From Andrena cerasifolii (Eukaryota > Arthropoda > Insecta > Hymenoptera > Andrenidae): a stretch of DNA of 64,000 nt. A program made the translations under genes and the position numbers. The stretch is from the NCBI RefSeq assembly GCF_050908995.1, contig NC_135121.1, positions 7,874,001-7,938,000 of the forward strand, read 5' to 3'. Under the pieces are notes generated by a model. That model saw only the letters and a list, made by a program, of their open reading frames with translations, had not been told where the DNA came from and did no database searches. Of this stretch, positions 50,858 to 62,997 are shown piece by piece (position 1 is the stretch's first letter; each line of letters opens with the position of its first letter).

Positions 50858-52465
50858 TATATATATATCAAAATTTATTATTGGTTATATCATTACGGAT
50901 TCATCGAATTATTAATTAATTTAGTTCAATACAGGTACTCAAGACACATTGAATCCACCAAGAATGTCGAATCTATTACATTCATTTTCTGTCATTTTCA
51001 CGTACATATCTTGACATCCATCAGAACCTGTGGATGTCTGCATGGAAAAAACGTCTACCTTTGCAGCGGCCCCCACAGTGTCGAAGAAAATCACGGGGAC
51101 AAAGGTTCTCAGTGAAAGAAAGTGACTCGAACCCCTCCAAGAATTCTCTATCGATCTCGACTTAACTAGATTCACGGGGGACCTCGTGCCGGGGCGAATG
51201 GACAGAGAGCAGGTGAAAAGCAGTGGGAAGTAGCTTTCGAAAGCGAACCGCTTCGAGTGCGCCGAGCTTACCTTGACTCATATTGATCGCCACCTTAAGG
51301 AGGACCGAATTGAAGAGCTACTTCCAGCGACGGTAGAACTGTACGGGCAGAACTTAACTTTAATTTCTCGGGGAGAATCGAGTTATTTCGATGGGAAACG
51401 TTTCCGTGCCGATTCACCCAGCGGCTTCCTTCTGAATAGATACGATACGACGAACAGCGTCTTACTTGTCCCACCAGATTGCTTCGTCTCCGTGTCCTCT
51501 ATTTCCGTACCGCGCTCGACGCTGAACGATAATCCCTTTTAATTTCTGCTGATTAAAGTGTGAGTGGAAAATCCGATGGTCGGCTTCGATATACATAATT
51601 TACAGGTGCTTCGTGCTCCTTTTCCATTCTGGCGAGGCGTGATTAAATTTTTCTTAAGCGACACGGTCGATGCGCGACGCGGCGAAGTTTCATCGAACTG
51701 AAACGCGGCACGTACGAACAACATAGGTTTTTTTTTTATCACATTTTCTTTTTAATCAGGCGCGGGTAAACGGTTAAATGAAAATTCTCGCTGCGCCTCG
51801 AAAATCGCGGAGCGTCGGGGTTGCTCTAAATTAAATTTCCCGAATTAGAGGACACAGCTTCGCGTTCTCGCTGCTGGGAAGCGGAATTAACTTGGTTCCA
51901 AAGTTCGTAACGTTCTCTTTGGGATTTGTGGGGAGAATGAATTATAGAAACAATTTCGAACTGAAGCTGGATTCCGAACGACCTCGACTTCCGACAAATC
52001 TCACCCTTTTTCTTGATAGGAGCACGTCGATGTCGGCGGGAATATCGATTTTCCACTGATTCGTGTACCGAAAACGATTTTTCAAAACCCCTGTTCCCAG
52101 CTTCGCACCAGGGCCGCTTGTTCGCGCGACGAAAAAGAAAGAACACCCCCTGTTGGTTCGTCAGAAATTTCCGATAAAGCCACGCGAACACCGGCGAATG
52201 ATAATTCCGCAAGCGTCTCGTCAATTTTCCAGGGAAACGAGAGCACGAAGGCTGCTGTATTTTTATGAAGTATTTACCGAATACAGGGAGCAAAAAAACC
52301 GAGCCATATTTCTCGCCTACCGAGGTGATTCCGAGGGACCGCGAATATCCGACAATTCTCTTGGTTTTTGTCGATTTTCCCGTTGCGGGACTGTAGAGCC
52401 GCGATCGCCGTCGATACGTTTCATAGCGGAGTATCGATTCGACTGATTTGTCATTGTCGTTGCAG
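50858..52465. other. Intron before the EGF exon
   Basis: A long minus-strand open frame covers 51826-52707, into the EGF exon, without any recognisable domain. Nothing else seen. Confidence 0.45.
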
Positions 52466-52605
52466 AGGAATGCACGGCGGACAGGTGCAGCAAGGTGCCC
52501 TGTTCCCATGGCGGAAAATGCTTGGCCACTGGCGGAGACACAGCCGTCTGCCTCTGCCCTCTTGGATACACTGGCGACCTGTGCGAGACCAGGGTGGATT
52601 TGCAG
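52466..52605 (+). CDS. Egflam: Pikachurin-like gene, EGF-domain exon between LG1 and LG2
   Basis: Internal exon, residues 179-225, one complete EGF module. The acceptor is CGTTGCAG (phase 1; G|AG codes Glu). The donor is CAG|GTAAAT in phase 0. Cysteines are spaced C-x4-C-x4-C-x5-C-x8-C-x1-C-x8-C. Between them are the signatures SHGGKC, CLCPLGYTGDLC and the trailing E that define EGF repeats. The first cysteine (ECTADRC) is extra to the canonical six and may pair with LG1. The exon ends TRVDLQ, running straight into LG2. One EGF between LG1 and LG2 is the pikachurin layout; agrin typically has two here. No Asp/Asn hydroxylation or calcium-binding EGF consensus was seen. A long antisense open frame covers this exon but looks like a shadow. 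Confidence 0.9.
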
Positions 52606-55600
52606 GTAAATATTTGTATTTACAGGTGCAGGGGTTGCTTGGGACGCAACGGGATTCTTCGTGTTTAGCATGCAACGGAAAACTCGATTGATTGCCTCGC
52701 GATGCAAACATTAGCAGGTTTGAAGAAGGTAGACTCAAGGTTTCTCGATAGTGTAAACTTTCTGCGTCGTATTGCTGCATGGCGTGCAGTTTCTCCAGAG
52801 GTACCACTACCTTGCCCGACAAACACTGACCTAGGAATTTCCTAAAGGAGTTTTCTATACGCGAGCAGCACGGTCGGTAGGTATTCAAGTTTCCCGCCCT
52901 GAGAGACCGGTAAAAATCAAGGTACGAGGAGGATGATTGAATCTATGCACGACAGCCCTGGAAGGTCTTTGAAAAATTTTATGAGCTGCGGCAGGACCTC
53001 GGGCAACACCTCACTCGACGCTTATGACCTCCGACGCATCGTTGCCCTCCTTTCCTTTCTCGCGGGCGAGAGCAACATCCTGGTGATAAGCTGATCCCAC
53101 GGGCCTCTACAGGAAAGTGACCCTGCATTATACGAAAGACCAGCAGCGGCACAGATCCCGCGAGGAAAAGCATTTCCTCGTGGCGCCGAGGAAGGTCCTC
53201 ACCGCGAAAAAGATATCCTCCGCCTTTGCTTATCACCCTTCCCTTCGATGTGACGAACGGTCCCCCTGCAATCTCGCCTCTTTCTTCTTGCGGCGAGATG
53301 GAGGTTCGTTGCTTGCATAAACTTGGAGGAATTCAAAGAATCATTCAAAGAATTCGGTTTGATTTTGTGAAGGGAAAGGAGCGAAACTCAGAAACTATTT
53401 GTCGAAGAAGGTAGAATAATTGGATGAACTAACTAGGTTCCACTTAATTGTAGAATGGAACCAGGATCCGTTTAATTCAGTCCCGGTGGAGTTTTCTAGC
53501 AGCCGTCGATGCAATGCTTGAAACTACAATAGTATAAGCAACGATAGCTCAAAGTAGAGTTGCTGCGATGGGTCTTAATAGAAAGCCGCTCTCCCCTGGT
53601 TCCGACGACAAGACAAAACCGCGAGCCATCGAATACAGCCGTGCTGCAGCTAGTTACATTCGTGGCCCCTGAATATATTGAAAGCGCGATTAATTAAATC
53701 TTGACTGAACGGGCTTTACGTTCGACCCTTTATGACGACGCGAAAGGGCCGTCGCTACGTGAAACGAGCTTTTGAGGTATCCGCTGATGAAAGCTTTGAG
53801 AAAATTCGATCGAATCGTCGACAGTGTATATTATATGGAATTAAAGGGGCTGGCTGTACGGGTGCGCCGGAGTTCGAGAACGAGTTTGAGTTTCGAGTGA
53901 CACTTGGTAACTCCCCGGCCCTTCGCGGCTGTTTGTGCGACCAGTTTAAAGGAAGTTCCGGCTCGCGGGGAAATACAGTCATCCAGGATACGTGGCGGAA
54001 GTTGTTTCCCCGCGGGCGGCGATCGATCGGATTTCGCCGAGGAATTTTGAAGAAATAGTATGCCGAGTCTGAACACAGTTGAAGTGTTCCGTCGAAGCCT
54101 GAAACCCCCGTGCCAGTACGCCCGGTCCAGTGGGCACGAATGCGCGTTAAAGAAAGGGGAAACATTTTAAAAATTCCCAGTGGAAATTGTCCGGCGATTT
54201 TAAACGCGTCGAACCGACGGACACGTCGGCGTGCTCGGACGGAATATTTTACAGTTTTACAGGGAGGCAGCTGGCGTCGCGGTGAGCGCGATGCTCCGCG
54301 TTTCCCCGGGACAGAAATGCCCGGGTCCTCCATCCTCCTCCGTTCAGGATTTTAAGCGTTTCAACGGGACACGGAGGTATAATGCCGATCAATTTGTCCT
54401 CTCATCCGCAGACGGCACTCCGCGTGTGCACGCACGTGTGCGGCGAAATATACGGCGGATTATGCACGGCTGTAGGATGATATCGATTATAACGATGGCG
54501 GAAGCATTAGAGGGCCGCGTAGACGCGTGGAGGGGCGTCTGATAAAATTGCTATCGGCTTGTCGGCTGATATTACTTCCGGGACACTTGAGGAGTAATTT
54601 TAATACGAATGGGTTTAGTCCTGAAATTGATACTCCCCGTCTCTCGGCCCTCCGTTCCCCTTATTTCCCTCTTTCATTTTTCCTTACACGCACCGTCGCG
54701 TCGTTATCTCTCGCGAACCATCCATCGAACACCCTCCCTCGCTTCTTCCTATCGCCCTTACTTTCTTGTTTTCTTTTTAATCAAGTCCTTTTTCTTACAT
54801 TTTCTTTTATCTTTCTGACTGTCCTTTATGATCTCCCCTTTACTTCGTTCCACGCTTCCTCTCACGTACTTTAATCTTCACCCCCCCCTCGAGCCTCCCC
54901 CTTTCTTAATTTGCACCTCGTTCTCTTCTATCCGCTACTTCACTATTCTTCATCACAAATTACAATTTCTCTTGCCGTAATTCTACTCCGTTATCTACCA
55001 CCGCTTTCAAAGGTTCCAGGCACGAGCCCCCCTTTATTCTCCTTTGCCCTAAATTGAAAAACAGCCGCAAAACAAAAGGTCCGGATAAAACTATCCACCC
55101 GTAGTGCTCCACTTTATCTTCTCGAGCGCAGTGCGCGAAATTGACTTTTATTCTCATCATCCCCCGAGCGCCGCGCGCCCGTCCCCGTCCCTTAACCCGC
55201 TCGGTGGGCGCCGTTCGCTCCCTCCGATGCTTCATGCAGGTGAAGATATAACGCCCGGCACACGCGATCCCAGTGGCTGGCTGGCTTTAATTTAACGCCT
55301 GTATCTACGACGGCAAACTGCTTGCTCGCGGAACGGTCTTCCTGTTCGGTAACTACGTCATTTCGGAAATTGACGCCGCCAGATAACGGGGAAAAATAAG
55401 GGACAGCCAGCGCTTGGGAAATAATGTCGCTGCCGAGCGACTGGAGCAGCCTCCGCCCGACGAAGAAGATCTCGCGGGGCGAAATGGGCGCCGTGTGCCC
55501 GCGATTTCTCACTTTCGTCGATGAGAAATCGGTCGATTTACGAACCGTTCCCGCCTAACGCTTCCTAGACAGCCGCGGGATCGAAATGCTTCGCCCGTCG

Positions 55601-55739
55601 CGAACTGCAAGCTGAAACACCCCCGATAGCATGCACACCGCAGCAGCAAAGTGACTTAACGTCTATGAACTCGCGATTCTCTAAAATGCAACTGGAAATA
55701 TCGAAAAGCGACCGTGTCGAACGGCTTCCCTGTCTGCAG
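52606..55739. other. Intron between EGF and LG2
   Basis: Pyrimidine-rich tract at 54640-54960. Overlapping frames at 53731-54355 on both strands have no domain. No repeats defined. Confidence 0.5.
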
Positions 55740-55963
55740 GTGCCATCGTTCAACGGCTCCTCCTATCTACGCTACCCAGGACTGGCGGACACGTCGTTAT
55801 CGTGGCTGGAACTGACCGTCACGTTGAAACCAACCGCCTCGGATGGTGTTATACTTTACAACGGCCACCACAGCGACGCGACAGGGGACTTCATCGCGCT
55901 GTACATTTCGTCAGGACACATTCAGTTCACCTTCGACCTCGGCACAGGACCCGCCACTCTGAG
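55740..55963 (+). CDS. Egflam: Pikachurin-like gene, first half of LG2
   Basis: Internal exon, residues 226-300. The acceptor is TGTCTGCAG in phase 0. The donor is CTGAG|GTAAGT in phase 2, a near-perfect donor. Features in order: VPSFNGSSYLRYPGL (LG entry strand), LSWLELTVTLKPT, DGVILYNGHH, GDFIALYISSGHIQF and FDLGTGPATLR. All are LG-domain hallmarks, and the phase-2 break just after the Arg matches the break in LG1 and LG3, as expected for a duplicated domain. NGSS is a possible N-glycosylation site at about residues 230-233. The run from FNGSSYLRY to TGDFIALY is, from memory, very close to vertebrate pikachurin. Confidence 0.92.
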
Positions 55964-58900
55964 GTAAGTCGATCCTGCTTACGGTCGACTTCGTACCGTA
56001 TTCTGCATGGGGCTGCTTCCCCCTTCGTCGAGCTAGATTCAATTACCCGCGTTACTCATTTCGAAAGGGGCCGGCGTCTAATTGAGTCGTTTGCATGCTC
56101 GCCTCTGGCCACCTGACCAAGGATGGTGAATGGATATTGCAATTTTATTGGGAACGCTTACACGGAACTAACTAGGGTGGAGGAAAAAATGGAGTGGGGC
56201 GTGTGCTGCGGCGCGTTCGCGCTTGATTAGACGGGGAAGCGGGTTTTAATTTGTTGAAAGTTGTGGAACGATTTGCTTTTACCCTGTCCCGTGAATGGAC
56301 AGAGCTTCTGGGCAAGTAGAATCACGCTTCGCGCTGCTTTTTATTTTGCGAACTCTGGTGCAGGTTTATCTCTGATAGCATCGAGTAAGGGCAAGTACTA
56401 CTTGCTGTCTTAGTAGCAAGTAGATAGCGAATCGTACCAGAAGAACGAAAGTAAGGACAGAAGAAGAACGTTTGATATTTGACCCTGAGGTTTCGGATCA
56501 GCTCGCCGATTTCGTTTCGAATTTGTGTCGCGATTACGAGCGAGATCGCGTCGATTACGTCGCGGTTGTATCGCGGTTTAACGAGTTTATGCGCGATGCG
56601 ATCGATTAACGAGGCCCGCCGTCGGCGACGAAAGAACCGGCCGATCGTTTAATCCGTGCTATCGCCGGTAACGATGTATCGGCGTGGATCGGCCTCATCG
56701 AGAATTAAGCCTCTGAATATTCATGACGGAAAATCAGTACGCGTCCTCCAAGGCCCTCGGTCTACCGGGGATTCGATCCAGGGCTTCATTCTTCCTATTT
56801 TCATTGCGTACGGATTAACCGTTCGCTCACAGGAAATCCGTATAGGATCGAGGGACCGACTGCAGGACTATCGAGAACACTCCGCCCTCCCCCTGTGTCG
56901 TTAATAAATATGCGTGTTAGCTGAGCAAACACGCTAACCCCGCCGTGATTTTTCAACCGTAATATTCGCCAGGAAAATTCAGTTCGAAAGGTGTTTAAGA
57001 ATCTTCAGTTGGAGAACGTTAATTTATGCCGCTTTGAATGAAACATTTTAAGCAAATATTAAATTATCATTTGCCTTCCATTGGCGACCTTTACGTTTAC
57101 TCTGGAAAGGGACTCGGCAAGAGGAGCGCAAAGAAAGGCGAAGATGTTTCTAACGGGTGGGCGGGGGGGCTTGGAAATTTTTAAGGAAGTGGAGAAGTGC
57201 GCTCGAAAATTAACAATATAAATACAGCGGCGTAATGGAGCAGTGTGAAGATTTATAATTGTCGGGGGGCGAGTATAGAGCCGGTGAGTGAATGGCACTT
57301 GAGAATAATGTTAACTCGAGCCGCGTTGAAATGGAGCGAACCGCGAAAGAATGGAATAGAGCGGGACCGTGGAACGTCGACGGTGGTAATTGCCAGAAAA
57401 TGTTGAATATAAGAACGTTTAAGGGCTGAGGGAGAATGAAGAGCGAAGAGAAAGGATTTTAAATATTTCCCCGAGCTGTGCAAGCTGAAAGTTTCATTGC
57501 CACGAGAGTATAAACCCTTTTCGCACATTTTAAAGGGCAGCACTACAGGACAATCTTTCCTAGCTCTATTTGCGAAGTTTGCTGAGAATTATTTGCAACT
57601 TGCTTTCGGAGGAATATTATTCGCCGGATGACGGAGGCACAACCAGGCGAACGTCGATCCGAGGAGCTATATTAAACAGCACTGGGTTTACGGTTACCGA
57701 TCGGCGTCGCGCCTCGTAATTAATTAGCGATTTCCGGGTAATGGGTGGTTTTCGCGTTGCTTGTCGTAACATTGGAAAAATATACTTCGCGTTAATTAAT
57801 CCCGATTCATTTGGCGGGGGCTCCCGCGGCGTGTTTTCAGTTTCGCGAAACGCAAACATCGTCCCCGTTTTACACGCGGAAAGCGAAGCGGCGGTGTTTG
57901 CTCGCTTTATGAAACTCTTCGATAAACATCGTTTTTATCCGCCTCGATCTTCCCAGCACGGCGGAGCTGCCACGACGAAATAATATCCGTGGGCAAACTT
58001 CGTTCGCATTCGTCATGTCGGACGGTGAAACGGTTCCGCCATTATTTTCACCCTTACGACTCCGGCAATCCCTGAAAACCCTCTCGACCTTTCCGTGGTC
58101 GATATTAACCAGCCGTGGCGAACGACGGGAATCACGACGAGTACGCGAACCTCCCGCGCGAGCTTCGTGGATTTTATCAGTGGAGATATCCGGACGCCCA
58201 ATTCATATTCGTTGCGTTTACGAAAAGCCGATCGCTGAAATCTGTAGGCATTCAATGCGTAAATAGGAATCGCGGGCGGTACTATCCAGGCACTACCTCG
58301 CGTTATTAGAAGCGAGTGCTTCGATCGGTGGAGTTAATTAATAAACAGAAATGTTTGACGAGACCGAGAATTGAAATAGCGCGGAGTCTGCGGAGCAAAC
58401 TGTACCGAAATGCCACGTGGAATTCATAGCTTCTCGCGCGGAGTATAGAAACGCACAAGTAGAAAGATCGAGGGATAGTCAGACGCGCCTTAATCGTAGC
58501 GGATTTTCTCAAGATCGAAGGCTTTTGGGGGAAAAGTTTTTACCACAATTTCCATTTATTTTTCCGCGACGAATACCCCAGCTCCCCGTACTGCCATGAA
58601 TCACTCGACGCGTTCGATCGCCAACTATCTCACCCTTCTCTAACACCGCCCCCGTTGCGCCCACTTCAGCGAAATATTATCCACGAGCAAACTTCATTCG
58701 CATTCACGACGTTCCGCCGGAATCACGGCGAAGGGTCTCCGTTCTGCTCGGTTTCTTCCTGATTTTTGGGACCCTCGCTCACAATCCGTCGAGGTTTTAT
58801 TGCCGCGGGCAGGAAACGTCACGTTCCTGCAACGCTCCGGAGCAGGAGACGCCAAAACTCTCGTTTCGATCACAATCGAATCATATGTTATTACGGTTCT

Positions 58901-59199
58901 ACGAGGGGTATTTTAACACACTATGGTGCGACAAATAAACGGCTTCGAATCGGAAATAATAAATCCCCGGAGGAGCACCACGATTGTCACTCCGTACGCC
59001 AATCACGTGTAATTAGCCGAATAGATGGTATTTTGGTCGAATGCCACGTTCGACCAGAAATACCGGTCTCGGAGGTAGAATGTTGCGTATTTTAAGAACA
59101 AAAGGTGTTCAAATGGTATTGCCTTTAATCAAAGGGGGAGTTGGAATCTGTGTGATAGGGATTAGATATTCGCGATGACACTGTCGATCGATATTGCAG
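55964..59199. other. Intron inside LG2
   Basis: No gene or repeat boundary recognised. GC-rich short frames only. Confidence 0.5.
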
Positions 59200-59449
59200 A
59201 AGCGAGAATCCGGTCCGACTCGGCGAGTGGGTCGAGGTTCGAGTCTCGAGGACAGGACGCCTGGCGTCCCTCGAGGTCGAGGATGATCCTCCCCAGGAGG
59301 TACTGGCACCAGGTGCTTTCACGCAGCTTTCCTTACCGCTTAATCTGTACTTGGGCGGCGCTCCGTCGACGGACATGTACTCGCCGAAGATGAAGACGAC
59401 CGCCAGCTTCGTGGGCTGCATTCAGACCGTCATTCTGAATCGTCGCGAG
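59200..59449 (+). CDS. Egflam: Pikachurin-like gene, second half of LG2
   Basis: Internal exon, residues 300-383. The acceptor is ATTGCAG; the first A completes AG|A (Arg). The donor is GAG|GTAAGA in phase 0. It reads ENPVRLGEWVEVRVSRTG, then LASLEVED, LPLNLYLGGAP and FVGCIQTVILNRRE. Tryptophan of the GEW turn, LYLGG and F-V-G-C are the conserved LG landmarks, so LG2 is complete across two exons. Where most LG domains read GEWHRV, this one has GEWVEV, a small departure. The neighbouring frame also stays open here but gives no domain pattern. Confidence 0.92.
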
Positions 59450-60472
59450 GTAAGACACTTGGTCTGCTATTTAACAATCATGGAAGCCTCGATTCGAGCC
59501 TCTTAATAATTGTCGAATGACTACTCTAATCCTAAGATGTTCTGAGGTCTCCATGGGCTGATTTGAAATCCCTCTAAACACACTCTTTTAGATTACATCT
59601 GTTGCCACGAATACACTTTTTAAATCGATGTAGTATCAAGAGTAGTGCACAGAATGAGATTTAAAAGCTTATTATTCAAGACACTCTCTAGTCAATTCGA
59701 GATCGTGTACATATGTAGCAGTTTCAAAGGATATTATGAACTGTAGAGCAAATGGTATCGAATCATTAAATAGATTAAGCTATTGTGGGTTCAGGAAGAA
59801 TTCCCTCCGGCCAAGTTTAATATTCGAAATGGCTGGGCCAAGGGAGCGAAGTTATTTATTAACGCTCCGTGTGATTCCACTCCCGAGGAAATTATCTTGC
59901 AGAACGGCCATGCATAAATATTTGTACGGCATTAGGCAGTATGAATGCACGCGTTACGCGCTATAGCCACTTTTCCTGGCGGGTTCGGAGAGTTAAATCC
60001 CCTACGAGGGCCGGGGGCAGCTGCTTGCGCTTTTATTACGCCAAAGTGCACCCGACTTGCATTTCCCTTTGTCGCGGGAGAACCATTGTCTACTTATAAA
60101 TCCGCGATTATTAAACGTAAGCATTGTATTCAAAGCGTTGCAACAGGCTTCTTGAAATTTACGCGGCCGGATATTGAACGCCGGATTCTTATGGAAATTC
60201 GTTTCTTTGAAGTATATCTTTTCAGGAAATTAGTTTGTCGGCGAAATAAGGGTACCTATGCTCGACAATATACTAAAGCTCACTGCAACGTCCTTTCAGA
60301 AAAACACTGTGCACTCACGGGTTAAAAGTGAATTACAGGTGTTTTGGAAGCGTACAGCAGAGGGGTAATGTTTGTTGAGAAACGAGTATTTTATACCTAA
60401 AATATCTGTTTTCTTATTTTATATGCAAGCAGCTAGCCGATTGAGGTGAGGGTGAGCGACGGGGGTACGATA
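59450..60472. other. Intron, left part
   Basis: No gene recognised. A frame at 59945-60325 has no domain. Confidence 0.5.
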
Positions 60473-60997
60473 TACAGTGACTCGCATTAATATTCGGACA
60501 CTTTTTAAAATCGCATAACTCTTTTAGAATTGGTCCAAACGACTTGAGTTTTTTTGAGAAGCTAGAAGGATTAGTTTGCTAACTGACGCGTTTCGTCGTT
60601 TTGAAAAAAAATGTATTTGGTTGGAATAGCGAAAAGAATAGTAAAGGTCGATTTTTAAACTTTTTTTGTGAGCTTGTAATGAAAATTAAAAAAAAAACCG
60701 TTTGTAAAATTTCATCAAAATCGGTTAACGTTGCTCCGAGCTACAAACGTTTAAAGCTCGCAGAATAAGGTCGAGAATCGCGAAAATTCCCGAAATCAGC
60801 GAAAAAAGTTTAAAAATCGACCTTTACTATTCTTTTCGCTATTCCAACCAAATACATTTTTTTTTTCAAAACGACGAAACGCGTCAGTTAGCAAACAAAT
60901 CCTTCTAGCTTCTCAAAAAAGCTCAAGTTGTTTGGATCAATTCTAAAAAAGTTATGCGATTTTAAAAAGTGTCCGAATATTAATGCGAGCCACTGTA
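60473..60997. mobile_element. Mariner-type palindromic element
   Basis: 525 bp with TA at both ends. The left end is CAGTGACTCGCATTAATATT; the right end, in complement, is CAGTGGCTCGCATTAATATT, followed in both by CGGACACTTTTTAAAATCGC. Arms run about 210 bp and include AAAAATCGACCTTTACTATT. No coding capacity. Its TA duplication fits Tc1/mariner. It sits between LG2 and the LG3-starting exon. Confidence 0.8.
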
Positions 60998-61385
60998 GGT
61001 CAGTCGTCCGCGAGCAGTGAGTGAGCGAGGGTGAACAAGGTGAAATCATAAATACCTGTTACGACCATTCGGAACTTTTGTGCGAACATAAACAAGGGGG
61101 CTGCAATGAATCACAACGGTTATACTTCCTCTGAAAATTTACCTTCGCCACTAATGAGGCTTCTACACGCTGCATCCATGTATCGCGCACAAACTACGGA
61201 AGCTGAAGACACATTTTGTTAATTTTCATTTTTATTCATTTAAAGTATGTATCTACAATCTATTCCACTCGGGGAATTATAAGTAAATTTGATAACATTA
61301 TATCCTGGCGCGTGAGGTACCTAACTTAGCTTGTTACTTTAGAGAGTAAGACACATTTAGGGGAACATCTATTCTTTCGGTGTAG
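60998..61385. other. Intron, right part
   Basis: About 390 bp up to the acceptor GGTGTAG. Nothing recognised. Confidence 0.5.
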
Positions 61386-61669
61386 ATTGGGATCCTCGCC
61401 GAAGCTCTCGGCGGGGTGAACGTAGGGAATTGTGGCCACGCGTGCGAGGCGAGGCCCTGCGGAGACGCGGAATGTCGCCCACTTCGGGACAGATTCACCT
61501 GTCGTTGTCGACCTGGGATGCCGCACCCGTGTCCAGCACCGGACGACAACACGATCCTCGGCGCTACCCCGACAAAGTCGATCGTTGGCACGCGATACGA
61601 GAGATCCGTGCCGAGCTTCTCTGGAAGCGAGAGCTACCTTCACTACAACGACGCGGATACGATGAAAAG
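61386..61669 (+). CDS. Egflam: Pikachurin-like gene, degenerate EGF-like module and start of LG3
   Basis: Internal exon, residues 384-478. The acceptor is GGTGTAG in phase 0. The donor is AAAAG|GTACAA in phase 2. After ALGGVNVGNC comes a cysteine-rich stretch: seven cysteines spaced C-x3-C-x4-C-x4-C-x9-C-x1-C-x8-C. It keeps FTCRC but lacks the usual HGG and the final G-x-x-C-E. A serine/threonine-bearing linker follows, then LG3 begins at SVPSFSGSESYLHY and ends NDADTMKR. The YLxY-x4-x3-KR entry to LG3 and the GVNV lead-in resemble vertebrate pikachurin as remembered, and this exon is the strongest single argument for that name. A reduced EGF at this spot is also expected in that family. Confidence 0.88.
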
Positions 61670-62397
61670 GTACAACTTTCGTGGCTATCATTTCATCTTT
61701 TTAATTGAACTCCCTGTAACTCTTGCCCGCCCTGGTTACATTCGCTTCGTACAGTTCTGATTTGATAAACTTTCCGCGGTGTTAGTGTAGGTAGGTACTA
61801 GCTCCCTGCAATTGTCTACGTCAGGCCCGTCCAACTTTTGCTCCTGCCTTCGAAGAGCAACCGCGGGTGTTTACGAGCGAAGGCAAGAGCGATGGTCGTG
61901 CCCCGATTTTCATAAAAAAATTAAGAAATCACCGGATTTTTTTTATGAAAGTCTCGAATTTTTACAGACCATATCAGAGGTTTGCGCCGAAATGACACAT
62001 GTTCTACGCATCCTGTAATTTTTTCCAAGTCGATTTGAACCTGAATTCGATCGCAATCAGGAAAAAATGAAGAGAAAAAATATTCGAGAAAAACGCATTT
62101 AAAGTTTCTGGGCAAAGGCGACGCTATAGGTTGCCGCTTGACGTTTTTAGCTGCCAAATCTACAATTTTGCAAATTTTACTGTAATCCAAGCGGCATTTT
62201 ATTGAGAAAAGATAGTACTTTCGGAAAATGCAATAAGAAATCGATTTTTCGATTGCCTAGTCAACTTAAGAGCGAAGAGCAACTCGCAAGTGCTCGTGCG
62301 AGCAAATCCCTGGACAGACCTGGTCTACGTTTCCAATGGGAATTTTCAATATCTCTGACTTTCACTGTGGTTTCTTTACTATTCCTATTGTATAGTA
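61670..62397. other. Intron within LG3, nothing recognised
   Basis: AT-rich toward the right, short frames only. Confidence 0.45.
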
Positions 62398-62997
62398 GGG
62401 GAGACCGGGTAATGGTTGTCCCATTTTTCTATTCCTATTTTTTTATGGGTTATGGCTGCAGGGAAGTTCATTCAAACTTAGATTAATATAAACTAAGTAC
62501 GTCCGACTTTATAAAAAAAATTGATCCGGTGGATTTTGTCAACCAGATTAGGAGCTAATTCACATTATTTGCAGGAACTATTTTGTGACAACATGCCCCG
62601 AGGTCGGGTTGGTTGTCATAGTATCTGGGGTTGATTGTCACACATTTCGATAGCTAAGTTTATGAATAAAAAGTCGATTCAATTAATATTATTTCTTAGT
62701 GTATTTCTGACAATATCGCGCTAGAGTGCGGTAATTTATATTATAATCCTCTGCAATCCCTCTTATTGTGTAATTGCCCTTTTTAACCTCTCTTGCCGCA
62801 CGTAACGTTAATTCCGGGGGCACGTCACCTCTGGACGTCTTCTTCTTATAAGTTTGCGGCATTATTATTGAGAACTGTTGCAAAAACAAACTAGAAAATA
62901 ATATCACATGATAGGTGCAGCAAGTTACACCGGGATTAGTTGTCGCGTGCGACAAATACCTAATCCCAAATGTTCTGTGACAACTTGCCCCAAACCG
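62398..62997 (-). mobile_element. Pogo-type transposon fragment
   Basis: An insertion-like block with loosely matching ends. On the left is GGGGAGACCGGGTAATGG then TTGTCCC; on the right, in complement, GGTTTGGGGCAAGTTGTC. Internal echoes are GGTTGGTTGTCA and CGACAAATACC. It contains the minus-strand psq-like coding fragment. The ends are degenerate and no target duplication was found. Confidence 0.5.
62689..62862 (-). pseudogene. psq-type helix-turn-helix fragment of a pogo-like transposase
   Basis: An ATG at 62862 opens a 57-residue product: MPQTYKKKTSRGDVPPELTL, then RAAREVKKGNYTIRGIAEDY, then NINYRTLARYCQKYTKK, ending at a stop. The basic start, the run of helix residues, a G-x-x-x-I-R-G-I-A turn and a T-L-A-R-Y recognition helix match the N-terminal pipsqueak/CENP-B-type DNA-binding domain found in pogo-like transposases and jerky-type insect proteins. 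The DDE catalytic part is absent, so it is a truncated relic. The frame extends upstream to 62955 without a better start. It lies inside an intron of the matrix gene, in antisense. Confidence 0.7.

Noticed and set aside
51826..52707. 293-codon minus-strand open frame across the EGF exon
   Set aside because: Longest frame in the window, but it has no domain, low-complexity basic composition, and runs antisense to a well-supported exon. Treated as a shadow.
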